Shown here piece after piece: positions 42,419-51,441 of a stretch of DNA of 64,000 nucleotides. The first letter of the stretch is position 1. Every line of letters begins with the position of its first letter. The notes under the pieces were generated by a model that was not told the DNA's origin, did not search any database, and saw nothing but the letters and a program-made list of their open reading frames with translations. The stretch is from contig JBHJMN010000010.1 in NCBI GenBank assembly GCA_042219835.1, forward strand, positions 85,734 through 149,733, given 5' to 3'. Position numbers and translations under genes: made by a program. Origin of the DNA: Paenibacillus_G elgii_A. GTDB lineage: Bacteria; Bacillota; Bacilli; Paenibacillales; NBRC-103111.

Positions 42419-44155
42419 CTATGCTTCAGCAACAGCTACCCAATGCCCCTTCTTCACTTCAACGAAGCTTGAGTGCTCCAAGCCGTACGGTTCCGCCTTC
42501 GAGGACTCCTCCCCCGCGGTGAACGTCTTCTGCGATTCCACCTTCGGGTCGGGAACCGGGATCGCGGCCAGCAGCGACTTCGTGTAAGCATGCTGCGGGT
42601 TCTCGTACAGCTCCTCGCTTTCAGCCAGCTCCACGATCTTGCCCTTGTACATTACCGCCACGCGGTCGCTGATATGCTTGACCATCGACAGATCGTGCGC
42701 GATAAACAGATAGGTAAGTCCCAGTCGCTGCTGCAGTTCCTCCAGGAGCTTGACGATCTGCGACTGGATCGAGACGTCCAGAGCCGACAACGGCTCGTCG
42801 CACACGATAAATTCCGGCTCGATGGCAAGGGTGCGGGCGATGCCGATCCGCTGGCGTTGACCCCCCGAGAATTCGTGAGGATACCGCATGGCATGCGCAG
42901 GGCTTAGCCCGACCATATCGAGCAGCTCTTCGACCCGCTTCTGCCGCTCCTGCTTCCCTCTTGCGATTCCGTGCACGTCTAACGCTTCGCCAATGATGTC
43001 GACGATGCGAAGACGCGGGTTCAGCGAGGCGTACGGATCTTGGAAAATCATTTGCATATAGCGCCGCATCGTCTTCATTTCACCGCGGTTCAGCCGGTTC
43101 AGCGCGATCCCTTTGAACAGCACCTCGCCCCCGGTAGGCTCGTTCAGACGCAGAATCGCCCGCCCCGTCGTCGACTTGCCGCTCCCGGATTCGCCCACGA
43201 CGCCGAGCGTCTCGCCGGCCCGGATATCGAAGCTGATATCGTTCACCGCCTTGACGATCTGCCCCTTCCCGAGATCAAAATATTGCTTTAACGACCGGAC
43301 CTCAAGCAGCGGACGATCCTCGGTCGACCTCGCGATAAGCGGCGCGGGCTTCGGCTTCTTCTTCTCGTCCAACCGGGGCAGCGCGTTCAGCAGCCGTATC
43401 GTATAAGGATGCTTCGGCGAGTAAAAAATCTCTTCCGTCGTACCGGTCTCGACGATCTCGCCTTCCTTCATAACGACGACGCGGTCGCACATGCCGGCAA
43501 CGACGCCCAGATCATGCGTGATGAGGATGATCGAGGTGCCGAGCTTTAGCTGGAGCTCCTTCATCTGATGCAGAATCTGCGCCTGTATCGTAACATCCAG
43601 CGACGTTGTCGGTTCGTCGGCGATCAGTAGCGAAGGACGGCAAGCGAGCGCGATGGCAATCATCACCCTCTGACGCATGCCGCCGGAAAATTCATGCGGA
43701 TATTGCATATAGCGAGCCTCGCTATACGGGATGCCAACCATCCGGAGCATCTCGATCGCTTCCCTGCGCGCCTCCGTTTTGGAAAGCTTCCGGTGCTTGA
43801 TTAGGCTCTCCTCAATCTGCTTGCCGATCCGCATCGTCGGGTTAAGCGAGGACATCGGGTCCTGAAAAATCATTCCGATCTCCCGCCCCCGGATCTGCTC
43901 CATTTCCTGTTCGGTTTTATAGGCCAGATTCTGGCCTTGGAATAAAATCTCTCCGCCCTTCACCATCGAGGGTGGCGAAGGCAGCAGACGCATGATCGTG
44001 CGCGCCGTGACGCTCTTGCCGCTGCCGGATTCTCCGACGATCCCGAGCGTCTCGCCCTTACGTACCTCGAAGCTTACATTCCGGACGGCTTCGACTTCCC
44101 TGTCACGAGAATAAAATGAAACGGATAATTGGTTCACCTGCAGTAGTGTATCCAT
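42419..44155 (-). CDS. Fused oligopeptide/dipeptide-type ABC transporter ATPase (OppD-OppF)
   Basis: A 578-residue protein with two complete NBDs. NBD1 (about 1-265): Walker A GESGSGKSVT, signature FSGGMRQRVMIA, Walker B LLIADEPTTSLD. NBD2 (about 285-540): Walker A GESGSGKSTT, signature FSGGQRQRIGIA, Walker B FIVCDEPLSALD. The middle TIRLLNALPRLDEKK and the C-terminal ESEELYENPQHAYTKSLLAA are oligopeptide-transporter ATPase motifs. The OppD and OppF halves are normally separate genes. It is divergent from two permease genes and a binding protein, with which it presumably works. Confidence 0.92.
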   Translation of the reverse strand: MDTLLQVNQLSVSFYSRDREVEAVRNVSFEVRKGETLGIVGESGSGKSVTARTIMRLLPSPPSMVKGGEILFQGQNLAYKTEQEMEQIRGREIGMIFQDPMSSLNPTMRIGKQIEESLIKHRKLSKTEARREAIEMLRMVGIPYSEARYMQYPHEFSGGMRQRVMIAIALACRPSLLIADEPTTSLDVTIQAQILHQMKELQLKLGTSIILITHDLGVVAGMCDRVVVMKEGEIVETGTTEEIFYSPKHPYTIRLLNALPRLDEKKKPKPAPLIARSTEDRPLLEVRSLKQYFDLGKGQIVKAVNDISFDIRAGETLGVVGESGSGKSTTGRAILRLNEPTGGEVLFKGIALNRLNRGEMKTMRRYMQMIFQDPYASLNPRLRIVDIIGEALDVHGIARGKQERQKRVEELLDMVGLSPAHAMRYPHEFSGGQRQRIGIARTLAIEPEFIVCDEPLSALDVSIQSQIVKLLEELQQRLGLTYLFIAHDLSMVKHISDRVAVMYKGKIVELAESEELYENPQHAYTKSLLAAIPVPDPKVESQKTFTAGEESSKAEPYGLEHSSFVEVKKGHWVAVAEA

Positions 44156-44212
44156 GAAGTCACCTGCGTTAAATCGTAAATTTTGAAAGACCTGATTTCG
44201 TCGTATTAATTG

Positions 44213-44241
44213 TTGACATTTTTCAAGCGTTATCTTAAAAT
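44213..44241 (+). promoter_or_regulatory. Promoter of the Opp/Dpp-like permease operon
   Basis: Perfect TTGACA (44213-44218), 17 bases, then TAAAAT (44236-44241). The start is expected near 44248, about 60 bases before the chosen TTG start of the first permease. Confidence 0.8.
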
Positions 44242-44306
44242 CTACTATATTAATCGGAATAATGCAAATTTTTCAACCTAATTTACTTGAAGGGGAGCGC
44301 ACAAGC

Positions 44307-45749
44307 TTGACAGGGCAAACGGTCATGACAGGTTCCCGTCTCGTTGACCGAATCGGGAACATCTACTCTAAAATGTTTCTACATCCGGCTTATCGTTTCC
44401 TGCTGCTGCTCGCTGGGGCGCCTATAAATGTTTTTGTCGGCATCGTCTACCTATATGGACGCAAGCGGAAGGCGCATCAGGAACTGCGTCAAAGTTTGGA
44501 ATGCAAGCTGCTGGAGTCTGGCTACCGGGACCGGATTTTATCGGAAACGAAGGAGCAGTTGACCCGGAAGCATCATTTTTTCAACCAACAGGTCGATCAG
44601 AAGCAGCTGGAGCACGAAGCGGAGCGCATAACCACGGAGAAGTTCAAGGAAGCTCTGCAGCGGCAGGTCGAGGCTCAGCTAGAGCAGCGCCACGAGACAC
44701 AGGTCACGTTTGCGGAGACGTTCCGGATGCTGATTCATCACCCGGCGTTTCTGGCTGTGACCTTCCTGCCGGGGATTCTGATGTATGCGCTGATCGGGAT
44801 CTACGGTAATGCTTTTCTGAAACACATCGTGGAACGGCTGGTCATGACGGTGTTGGTCATTTTCGGCGTCGCCTTTCTGGTCTTTACCATTCTGTATATA
44901 TCGCCGATGGACCCGGCCGCCAATATTCTCGGGGAAACCGCAACCGCCGAGCAGATCGCCGCATTCAATAAGCTGTATGGACTGGATCAGCCTTATCTGA
45001 TTCAACTCTGGAATACGCTGAAGGGCATCCTGACTTTCGACCTCGGCAAGTCGTTTGCCGGCAACGAGGAAGTGGTGACAGCCATCGCCAACAAATTTCC
45101 CGTGACGATGACACTAACTGTCATATCCACCATCGTCTCGGTGCTCATCGCTCTGCCGATCGGCATTATATCGGCGACACGGCCGAATTCGTTTTTCGAT
45201 TATACGTTTATGTTCATTGCTTTGCTCGGCTTGTCGATCCCGAGCTTCTGGCAAGGCTTGATCTTCATCCTGAACTTTTCGATCAAGCTGCAATGGCTTC
45301 CCGCCACCTATACCCCGGAGAACTGGCTGTCGATGATCATGCCGGTTATCGTTCTGGGTACGGGGTTAACGGCGGCGGTCGCGCGGATGACCCGTTCTTC
45401 TACGCTTGAGGTTATCCATGAGGATTACATTACGACCGCCAAAGCCAAGGGGTTGTCCCGCAGGCATGTCCTGTGGAAACACGCGGTAGGCAACGCGCTG
45501 ATCCCGATCATTACGATCATCGGACTTCAGTTCGGCGGGATGCTCGGTGGTGCGGCCGTTACCGAGAAGGTATTCAATATTAACGGCATCGGGAGCTACA
45601 TCGTGGACAAACAGTTCATCCCGGACATCCCCGCCATTATGGGCGGCGTCGTCTACACCGCGATCGCAATCTCTATCGTCAATGTCGTTATCGATATTCT
45701 GTATGCGTTTTTCGATCCAAGAATCCGTTCAAAAATGAAACAATACTAG
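44307..45749 (+). CDS. OppB/DppB-like ABC permease with long N-terminal extension
   Basis: About 480 residues from TTG 44307, nine bases after AAGGGGAG; ATG 44262 has no ribosome site. A normal DppB permease core fills the C-terminal 310 residues: ILYISPMDPAANILG, LYGLDQPYLIQLWNTLKGIL, FDLGKSF, and the EAA-type loop EDYITTAKAKGLSRRHVLWK, ending FDPRIR. The N-terminal 165 residues are extra: a hydrophobic segment (about 34-50), then a charged, probably coiled-coil stretch (about 55-140, rich in Glu, Gln, Lys, Arg), then another helix (about 150-172). Such an extension is not part of usual DppB proteins. Function of the extension unknown. Confidence 0.85.
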   Translation: MTGQTVMTGSRLVDRIGNIYSKMFLHPAYRFLLLLAGAPINVFVGIVYLYGRKRKAHQELRQSLECKLLESGYRDRILSETKEQLTRKHHFFNQQVDQKQLEHEAERITTEKFKEALQRQVEAQLEQRHETQVTFAETFRMLIHHPAFLAVTFLPGILMYALIGIYGNAFLKHIVERLVMTVLVIFGVAFLVFTILYISPMDPAANILGETATAEQIAAFNKLYGLDQPYLIQLWNTLKGILTFDLGKSFAGNEEVVTAIANKFPVTMTLTVISTIVSVLIALPIGIISATRPNSFFDYTFMFIALLGLSIPSFWQGLIFILNFSIKLQWLPATYTPENWLSMIMPVIVLGTGLTAAVARMTRSSTLEVIHEDYITTAKAKGLSRRHVLWKHAVGNALIPIITIIGLQFGGMLGGAAVTEKVFNINGIGSYIVDKQFIPDIPAIMGGVVYTAIAISIVNVVIDILYAFFDPRIRSKMKQY

Positions 45750-45761
45750 CAGGTGTCAGCC

Positions 45762-47270
45762 GTGAAAACAAACCAACTAAACAAACATGAAGCCCACTTC
45801 CGGCTGGCCTCTTGCCCGGAATACAGTCAAGCCGGATTCTCCGGCATCGCTTCTCTCGGAATCGCTTTGGCACTGCTGTTGAACAGCTACGACTGGTCCG
45901 GCGTGGTGTGGAAGCCGGCCGTCCTGGCCGCATTCGCCGCCTATCTGGTTTTTGGGCTGCTGCAGTTAGCCGTAAGATTCCTTATTAAAAGAGACCTGCT
46001 TCGCAGCGGCGAGCTACGGCAGGCCACCCGCCGATTAGGTTATGTGCTGCTGCTCAGCTTGCTGACAGCGAATATCTTCGTCGGGACCGCGGCTTTCCAA
46101 CTGATCAAACGCAAGAAAAGCGTCGCCTACACGTTGGCCTTTTATGCGTTGCTTACGACCTTGTCCGTATTCGCCGTCTCCGCCTTGAACGTATTCAAGC
46201 CTTACGTCGCCAATACGTTCCTGCCAGGCATGGCGCTGATCATCGTGGCAGCCGTGCTCCAACTGGTCGCCTTGCTGCTGGTGGCTCGCTACGCGGAAGA
46301 CAAGATTTTGCCAAAATCGATGTGGATCGTCGCCATCGCGCTATTGGCAACCTCCGCAACAGGCAATCTGTTCGCCCTGTTCCTCGGCCTCCTGTTGATC
46401 GCCAAGCTGCGCGACAAGGAGCATACGTCGGACTCGAAGCTTAACCAGGCCGTCGAGCGCCTGTCCAGAAGCTCCGCCTCGATGCTCGGCCTGTTTTTTA
46501 TCTGCTTCCTGCTTACCATCGCTGTGTGCAGCTACCTGACGTTCGATTACGGAATGGCGATCGACAACAACTATGGAGCGATTTTGCAATCTCCAAGCTT
46601 GGCTTACCCGCTCGGCACCGATAATTTCGGACGCGACCTGTTCTCCCGGATCGTATTCGGCGCGCGGATCTCGCTGTTCGTCGGCTTCTTGTCCACGCTG
46701 ATTCCCGTCGTGGTCGGGGGCTTGCTAGGCGCGATCTCCGGTTATTTCGGCCGGCAGACGGATAACGTGATCATGCGGGTGCTCGACGTCCTGTACGCCA
46801 TTCCCGGCATCCTGCTCGCGATTGCGATCATCGCGGCATTCGGCGCCAATACGACGAACTTAATTCTCGCGCTGAGCGTCGGAGCGATCCCCGCTTATGC
46901 CCGGACGATGAGGGCGAACGTCATGCTCGTCTCGACGCTTGAATACGTGCAGGCGGCACGAGCATTCGGCTCCAGCGATCTGTTGATTCTGTTCAAGCAT
47001 ATCATTCCCAACTCCATCTCCCCGATGATCGTCAAATCGACGTTAACCATCGGCACCGCAATCATCTCGACCAGCAGTTTGAGCTTTCTCGGACTCGGCG
47101 TCGAGCCGCATATCCCGGAGTGGGGCAATATTTTGAAAGTCGGCAGCACGTACTTGGAATCGCATGCGTTTACGGCCATCTACCCGGGTCTGGCGATCAT
47201 CGCGCTGGTTCTCTCCTTCAATTTCTTGGGAGACGGTGTCCGCGACGCGCTCGATCCGAAGCTCAAGTAA
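45762..47270 (+). CDS. OppC/DppC-like ABC permease with long N-terminal extension
   Basis: About 502 residues from GTG 45762 (AGCAGGTG upstream; GTG 45753 is too near that site). The permease core lies in the C-terminal 280 residues: YPLGTDNFGRDLFSRIVFGA, LDVLYAIPGILLAIAIIAAF, and the EAA loop EYVQAARAFGSSDLLILFKH, then HIPEWGNIL and GLAIIALVLSFNFLGDGVRD. The N-terminal 220 residues hold about six added hydrophobic segments and a short C2-like region (SCPEYSQAGFSG) instead of the usual short N-terminus. It follows the first permease by 12 bp. Confidence 0.85.
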   Translation: MKTNQLNKHEAHFRLASCPEYSQAGFSGIASLGIALALLLNSYDWSGVVWKPAVLAAFAAYLVFGLLQLAVRFLIKRDLLRSGELRQATRRLGYVLLLSLLTANIFVGTAAFQLIKRKKSVAYTLAFYALLTTLSVFAVSALNVFKPYVANTFLPGMALIIVAAVLQLVALLLVARYAEDKILPKSMWIVAIALLATSATGNLFALFLGLLLIAKLRDKEHTSDSKLNQAVERLSRSSASMLGLFFICFLLTIAVCSYLTFDYGMAIDNNYGAILQSPSLAYPLGTDNFGRDLFSRIVFGARISLFVGFLSTLIPVVVGGLLGAISGYFGRQTDNVIMRVLDVLYAIPGILLAIAIIAAFGANTTNLILALSVGAIPAYARTMRANVMLVSTLEYVQAARAFGSSDLLILFKHIIPNSISPMIVKSTLTIGTAIISTSSLSFLGLGVEPHIPEWGNILKVGSTYLESHAFTAIYPGLAIIALVLSFNFLGDGVRDALDPKLK

Positions 47271-47412
47271 ATCCGCCGTTTCGGGCAGGCCATACATGCG
47301 GAATCCTCATCCATACTCTATCTCCTTTTCAGGCGCTCGAATCCTGCGGGGACGATAACTGAATGTATGTGAGTTCATATTTCATAATTTTTTTCATCAG
47401 GAGGGACTTGCA

Positions 47413-49227
47413 TTGAAGAAAAAGAGGAAATTGCTCATCCCGGCGATTCTCGGCGTATCGCTTATGCTGAGCGGGTGCACGTTAGCAACCAAGGACGAAC
47501 AGGCGCAGTCCAAACCATCGGGCGATGGCAATCGAGTCGATATCGAGCTGCTCGCTCTGAGCTCCCAAGAGACGGACGCCAACATCACCCGCGATCAACT
47601 GACCAAGAACGGCTTCAACGTCAAGCTGAACCTTCAGCCGGACTTTGGCTCGTACAAGGCGCAGCAGGACGCAGGCAACTTCGACGTCGTTCTGTCGGGC
47701 TGGACCACCGTAACCGGCAACCCCGATTACGCCGTACGCTCGCTGTTCAAAACAGGCGGCGACTACAGCATCATGGCCGACAAGGAAATCGACGAGCTGA
47801 TTGAAAAAGCTTCGACGCAGACGCCAGAGCAGTATACAGATACGTATAAACAGCTTGAGCAGAAGCTCGTATTCGACAAGGCCTATATCGCGCCTCTGTT
47901 TACATCCATCAAATCGCAAGCTTTTAATCAGGAGGTTCTCAAGAAGGATTCCGTACGGCTGTCGAAATCCCGCTCCCTTCCATGGGAAGAGCTCGATTTC
48001 AATGATGCCGGGAAGCGCGCGAAAGATCCGATTATCCTGCAATCGCCGATACCGACCTTGACGTCGCTCGACCCGATCAAAGGAAACGACGGCTCGATCA
48101 ACATCATCAACACCAATATGTACGTGCGTTTGCTCAACCTGACGGATGACGACAAACTGACCGCCGAAGGCTCCCTGTCGTATAACTTCGCCATCGCCGA
48201 AGGCAATACCGACTATTATTTCATCCTGCGGGACGATATCAACTTCGCTCAAATCAAGGATAAGCTGGCCGTCGATACGGGCGAGCGCGTAGGCGCAGAC
48301 GACGTGCTCTTCTCCCTGCAGCGCGCGAAGGACAAAAACTCGGTGCCGAACCATCGAACATACACTTTGCATGAGCACATCAAGAACGTAGAGCTCGTGA
48401 CCGACCCGGCTGTTCTGGATTCAATCAAGCAATCCGGTAGCTCCGAAACGGTGAAAAGCGGTCTGGAGAAAGGCCTTGGCGCCAAAATCTCCGCTCTCGT
48501 CCCGGATAAGAAACAAGCCAACAGCAAAGAAGGCAAATACCAGGTCGTGAAGCTGACAACGATTAATCCGTTCCCGCAAGTGCTGAACTACCTGGCTCAC
48601 CAATCGGCCGGTATCGTGTCCAAGAAGCAAGTTGAGAGTATCAACAAGTATGACGTTGCCAAATTCGACGTAAACAAAGACATCCCGTACGGCGATCAGA
48701 ACACGGTAACCGAGGGCGCTAAATACAACAACACCCTGTTCACGAGCGGTCCGTACATCCTGTCTTACAAAAACGATTACGAAGCGATCTTCCTGAAAAA
48801 CCCGGCTTACATGGCGGGCACGAAGCACGAACCAAAGGTGAACAACATCAAAGTCCGCTTCATCAAAGACACCGACAGCGCGCTGTCCGCGCTGCGCAGC
48901 GGCGAGATTCACCTGTTCTACAGCGTGCCGGAGACGAAGTTCGATATCGTCAAAAACGACAGCAAGCTTTCGTTGCAGACAACCCCAAGCAACGCCGTCT
49001 CGTACCTGCTGTTCAATACGAAAAACCGCGAAGTGGCGAAAAGCGCCGATCTAAGAAAAGCGGTGCTTTACTCGATCAATCAAGACGAGTTCCTCGCTTA
49101 CTACAAAAACAATAAATTCAAAGCCGTATCGACGCTCAGCCCGATGGTCCAAACCGGCCTTGAGGTCAAAGCCGATGCCGGCAAAGCCAAGGAGTTCCTG
49201 AACGCTTATAAAGCTGGCAAAAAATAA
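47413..49227 (+). CDS. Peptide-type (SBP family 5) binding lipoprotein with permuted domain order
   Basis: A 604-residue lipoprotein from TTG 47413 (AGGAGGGA upstream), signal ending LMLSGC. Residues about 41-180 look like the C-terminal third of an OppA/DppA fold: ITRDQLTKNGFNVKLNLQP, then GNFDVVLSGW, NPDYAVRSLF, EIDELIEKA and a final AYIAPLFTS. Residues about 205-600 then read as the normal N-terminal part: ILQSPIPTLTSLDPIKGNDG, YYFILRDDINF, VGADDVLFSLQRAKD, SGPYILSYKNDYEAIFLKNP, DSALSALRSGEIHL, VSYLLFNTKN, LRKAVLYSINQDE. The order is thus reversed relative to the family, with no residues lost, which suggests a circular permutation. It presumably feeds the two extended permeases encoded upstream. 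Confidence 0.85.
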   Translation: MKKKRKLLIPAILGVSLMLSGCTLATKDEQAQSKPSGDGNRVDIELLALSSQETDANITRDQLTKNGFNVKLNLQPDFGSYKAQQDAGNFDVVLSGWTTVTGNPDYAVRSLFKTGGDYSIMADKEIDELIEKASTQTPEQYTDTYKQLEQKLVFDKAYIAPLFTSIKSQAFNQEVLKKDSVRLSKSRSLPWEELDFNDAGKRAKDPIILQSPIPTLTSLDPIKGNDGSINIINTNMYVRLLNLTDDDKLTAEGSLSYNFAIAEGNTDYYFILRDDINFAQIKDKLAVDTGERVGADDVLFSLQRAKDKNSVPNHRTYTLHEHIKNVELVTDPAVLDSIKQSGSSETVKSGLEKGLGAKISALVPDKKQANSKEGKYQVVKLTTINPFPQVLNYLAHQSAGIVSKKQVESINKYDVAKFDVNKDIPYGDQNTVTEGAKYNNTLFTSGPYILSYKNDYEAIFLKNPAYMAGTKHEPKVNNIKVRFIKDTDSALSALRSGEIHLFYSVPETKFDIVKNDSKLSLQTTPSNAVSYLLFNTKNREVAKSADLRKAVLYSINQDEFLAYYKNNKFKAVSTLSPMVQTGLEVKADAGKAKEFLNAYKAGKK

Positions 49228-49245
49228 GGAATTCAGCGATAATGA

Positions 49246-49280
49246 AAAGAGACTGCCTCAACCGGGCGGTCTCTTTCTTC
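49246..49280 (+). terminator. Terminator of the Opp/Dpp-like operon
   Basis: AAAGAGACTGCC (49246-49257) pairs with GGCGGTCTCTTT (49265-49276) with a T-rich tail. Confidence 0.75.
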
Positions 49281-49317
49281 ACAAAGCCAACACCTATAAC
49301 ATAAGGAGCGATCATCC

Positions 49318-49776
49318 GTGTCTTCTTCTTCTGATAAAAGTAAAGCCAAGCTGCCGCAATGGGACGCCCTCATGCTGGAATCGTTAAAAGCCTGCGGTTG
49401 GTCCAAGGAGGAGCTGCTCCGCCGCATCCATGCAGGCGAGCTGCCTCAGGACGAGAGCGAGTTCCAGTTCGACTACAAGCTATTGACCGCCACGGCCGCT
49501 AGCGATCCGGCCATCTTCCAAGAGGCCGTCTTCAACGGTTACCAGATCAAGTACAGCACGCTGCGGGGCATCTCCAGTTGGATTCTGCTCGCCTTAGGCG
49601 AGGAACCCGAGCTCAGCCTGGAGCCCGGACAAGAGTCGGTCTCCGCCAAGCTGAGTGTAGAAGAGCGTGACCGGCTGGCATCGACGCTGTCGTACGGCTG
49701 GGTCATCCACGGCGAGCACCAAGGATCGGCCGGTGAGAAGTCGGTCTACCGCATCGAGCCGCTGCACCGATTGTAA
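49318..49776 (+). CDS. Soluble protein, unknown function
   Basis: A 152-residue protein from GTG 49318 with AAGGAGCG upstream. Mostly helical, with WDALMLESLKACGWSKEELL near the N-terminus and a C-terminal tail ending EPLHRL. Not recognised. It lies just after the transporter terminator, and read-through could couple it to that operon. Confidence 0.6.
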   Translation: MSSSSDKSKAKLPQWDALMLESLKACGWSKEELLRRIHAGELPQDESEFQFDYKLLTATAASDPAIFQEAVFNGYQIKYSTLRGISSWILLALGEEPELSLEPGQESVSAKLSVEERDRLASTLSYGWVIHGEHQGSAGEKSVYRIEPLHRL

Positions 49777-49971
49777 CGAAATATGCACGGCGGAGCGCTA
49801 AAGCAATGAGGCCGCCGATTGTTTTGGAATGGAAATATGGTATGAACCATGTTCCTTGAACAATGAAAATGGACAAAAAGCCGCGGTCAGGGTTGCAGAA
49901 GAAACGATGAGCATTTGTAATCCGGACCGCAAGCTGTAGTTGTAACATTAGTGACAAGGGGGTAATTCGGC

Positions 49972-50379
49972 TTGTATATCATCGAAGCTCATAATAACAT
50001 AATGGCATGGATTTCAGGCATTTTTCAAGACGAAGAAGCCGCAATGCAATATTCCGACTCAATCCCGGACGAGCTTAAGGATTATCAGCGTATCATTTCG
50101 ATCAGTACGCTCAACTACCCGTTCTACATCGTTGAGGAAGGAAAAACCTTCAGATACCTGAACCACGTAGATGTCGAAGGTTTGCTTGACAACATCAACA
50201 AATTGGACGATGAAGATTATGTTTATTTCAACCTGTATTTTATCACCGAAGATTACCGTCCTCGGAAGCCAGGAACAGACTATATGGGGATTTTGAATCA
50301 CCTTCATATCAATAACGGTTTTCTGGAGCATTATCAAGCTTACGGTAATGACTTATTGGTAAGGAATAGAATGGTGTAA
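49972..50379 (+). CDS. Small acidic protein, unknown function
   Basis: A 135-residue acidic protein from TTG 49972 with AAGGGGG upstream. It is rich in Asp, Asn, Tyr and Ile, with patterns such as DEEAAMQYSDSIPDELKDYQ. The size and composition resemble contact-toxin immunity proteins, but no family is recognised. It marks the left edge of an AT-richer accessory region. Confidence 0.55.
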   Translation: MYIIEAHNNIMAWISGIFQDEEAAMQYSDSIPDELKDYQRIISISTLNYPFYIVEEGKTFRYLNHVDVEGLLDNINKLDDEDYVYFNLYFITEDYRPRKPGTDYMGILNHLHINNGFLEHYQAYGNDLLVRNRMV

Positions 50380-50380
50380 G

Positions 50381-50535
50381 CTACTCAACATCAAGAGTTC
50401 TCCGGTCTTCAGCCGCTTCTCTAACTTCTTCATTTGTTGAATTTACTCCTTGCTCAATTCCCCAATTTCATAGTATTGGAACTGCTTCTGACATAAGTTC
50501 CAACAATCTACGATACTCCCAATCGTCTTCAAAAC
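50381..50535 (-). pseudogene. Decayed small ORF
   Basis: On the minus strand the frame reads FEDDWEYRRLLELMSEAVPI then L, a TGA stop, then NWGIEQGVNSTNEEVREAAE. Protein-like patterns on both sides of the stop suggest a gene fragment, possibly from a small immunity-type protein. No start or ribosome site is seen. Confidence 0.35.
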
Positions 50536-50563
50536 ATTAAGTTCATTTCGAAATCTCATGCTG

Positions 50564-51031
50564 TTAAGACTTTCTTAACCTTATCACCACAATATTCCCT
50601 GAGTTACCAAAACAAGATGCATGATATAACCCATCATAAATATTCTCTACTCGGTAATCACCTACAAAAATATGATCAGCCGCCTTTTCATCATAAGCAT
50701 ACCGGACAAGTATTATTGTAAGTTGATCAATGAATTTTCTTTCTATAAGTTCCTTAATATTTTGACCAAACTGTTTGATTGGTTGAGGTATCTCATCAAA
50801 TTCAAACCATTCGTCAAATTCACCTATAAATTCTTGATTTACAAGTTCGATCGTATGTCTATTTAGAAATTCATTCAGATGGGACATCCTTCTTTCGGAA
50901 ATCCCTCTTTCTTGAAGCACCTTAAAATCGTTACTTTGTTCAAACAATGGTAGTAAGAATGATAAAACATCTCCGCACTCATTCGCTTCGAACGTCAGAA
51001 ATTGAGTACAATCGAAAAGAACATCAACCAT
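50564..51031 (-). CDS. Small protein, unknown function
   Basis: About 155 residues from ATG 51031 with GAGGTG upstream; an in-frame reading extends to 51118. Acidic and Phe-rich, with NRHTIELVNQEFIGEFDEWF and KQFGQNIKELIERKFIDQL. Not recognised. Low GC. Its 5' side lies next to the left copy of a 23-bp repeat flanking the resistance genes. Confidence 0.55.
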   Translation of the reverse strand: MVDVLFDCTQFLTFEANECGDVLSFLLPLFEQSNDFKVLQERGISERRMSHLNEFLNRHTIELVNQEFIGEFDEWFEFDEIPQPIKQFGQNIKELIERKFIDQLTIILVRYAYDEKAADHIFVGDYRVENIYDGLYHASCFGNSGNIVVIRLRKS

Positions 51032-51114
51032 AACTTCACCTCTAAAGGAGGGATGACATAAAGACTGCCATCCCAAAATAATATTATGGGTATAACCCTG
51101 CTCGGTTTGCTGGT

Positions 51115-51137
51115 ACAAACGATTCTACAGAAAAGGC
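51115..51137 (+). repeat. Left copy of a 23-bp direct repeat flanking the resistance genes
   Basis: ACAAAC-G-ATTCTACAGAAAAGGC; the matching copy at 54451-54473 differs only at the seventh base. The two copies bracket the ABC-F and Cfr-type genes with all their leaders. Confidence 0.6.
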
Positions 51138-51171
51138 GATCTTTTTTCTACCATTCTTGATTGATACAAAG

Positions 51172-51200
51172 TTGAAATGTGCAATTGGGTGTGCTACAAT
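51172..51200 (+). promoter_or_regulatory. Promoter of the ABC-F resistance gene
   Basis: TTGAAA (51172-51177), 17 bases, TACAAT (51195-51200). The expected start near 51207 gives a leader of about 235 nt. Confidence 0.75.
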
Positions 51201-51222
51201 ACTTGTAATTAATCTAGGGGAG

Positions 51223-51240
51223 ATGATGAGAATAATGTAA
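51223..51240 (+). CDS. Candidate leader peptide for attenuation of the ABC-F gene
   Basis: Five codons (MMRIM) and stop, two to seven bases after AGGGGAG; the second ATG (51226) is also possible. The stop lies two bases before the first pairing segment of the attenuator. The short spacing to the ribosome site is a weakness. Confidence 0.4.
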   Translation: MMRIM

Positions 51241-51242
51241 TA

Positions 51243-51425
51243 TTTCTTGCTTATTTTACGAATGATAAAACAAAAACTGTTTTATTCTTTGTTAAGCAAG
51301 AAAGTTACTTATTCTCTTCACTCAAATAAAATAACAATATCTAATCCATTCGTTGGGTTAGACTTTCGTATTTTGTTTATTTGAGCTACAAGAAAGGTAA
51401 CTTTCTTGTAGCTCTTTATTTTTTT
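51243..51425 (+). promoter_or_regulatory. Transcription attenuator upstream of the ABC-F gene
   Basis: Segment 1, TTTCTTGCTT (51243-51252), is complementary to AAGCAAGAAA (51294-51303). Segment 2, CAAGAAAGTTAC (51297-51308), is complementary to GTAACTTTCTTG (51397-51408). A terminator is formed by 14-bp perfect arms (51383-51396 with 51401-51414) and a T-run to 51425. Default 1:2 pairing would leave the terminator free; a ribosome stalled on the leader peptide would cover segment 1, letting segment 2 pair into the terminator arm and allow read-through. Confidence 0.75.
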
Positions 51426-51441
51426 ATGGAGGATTTTATCA

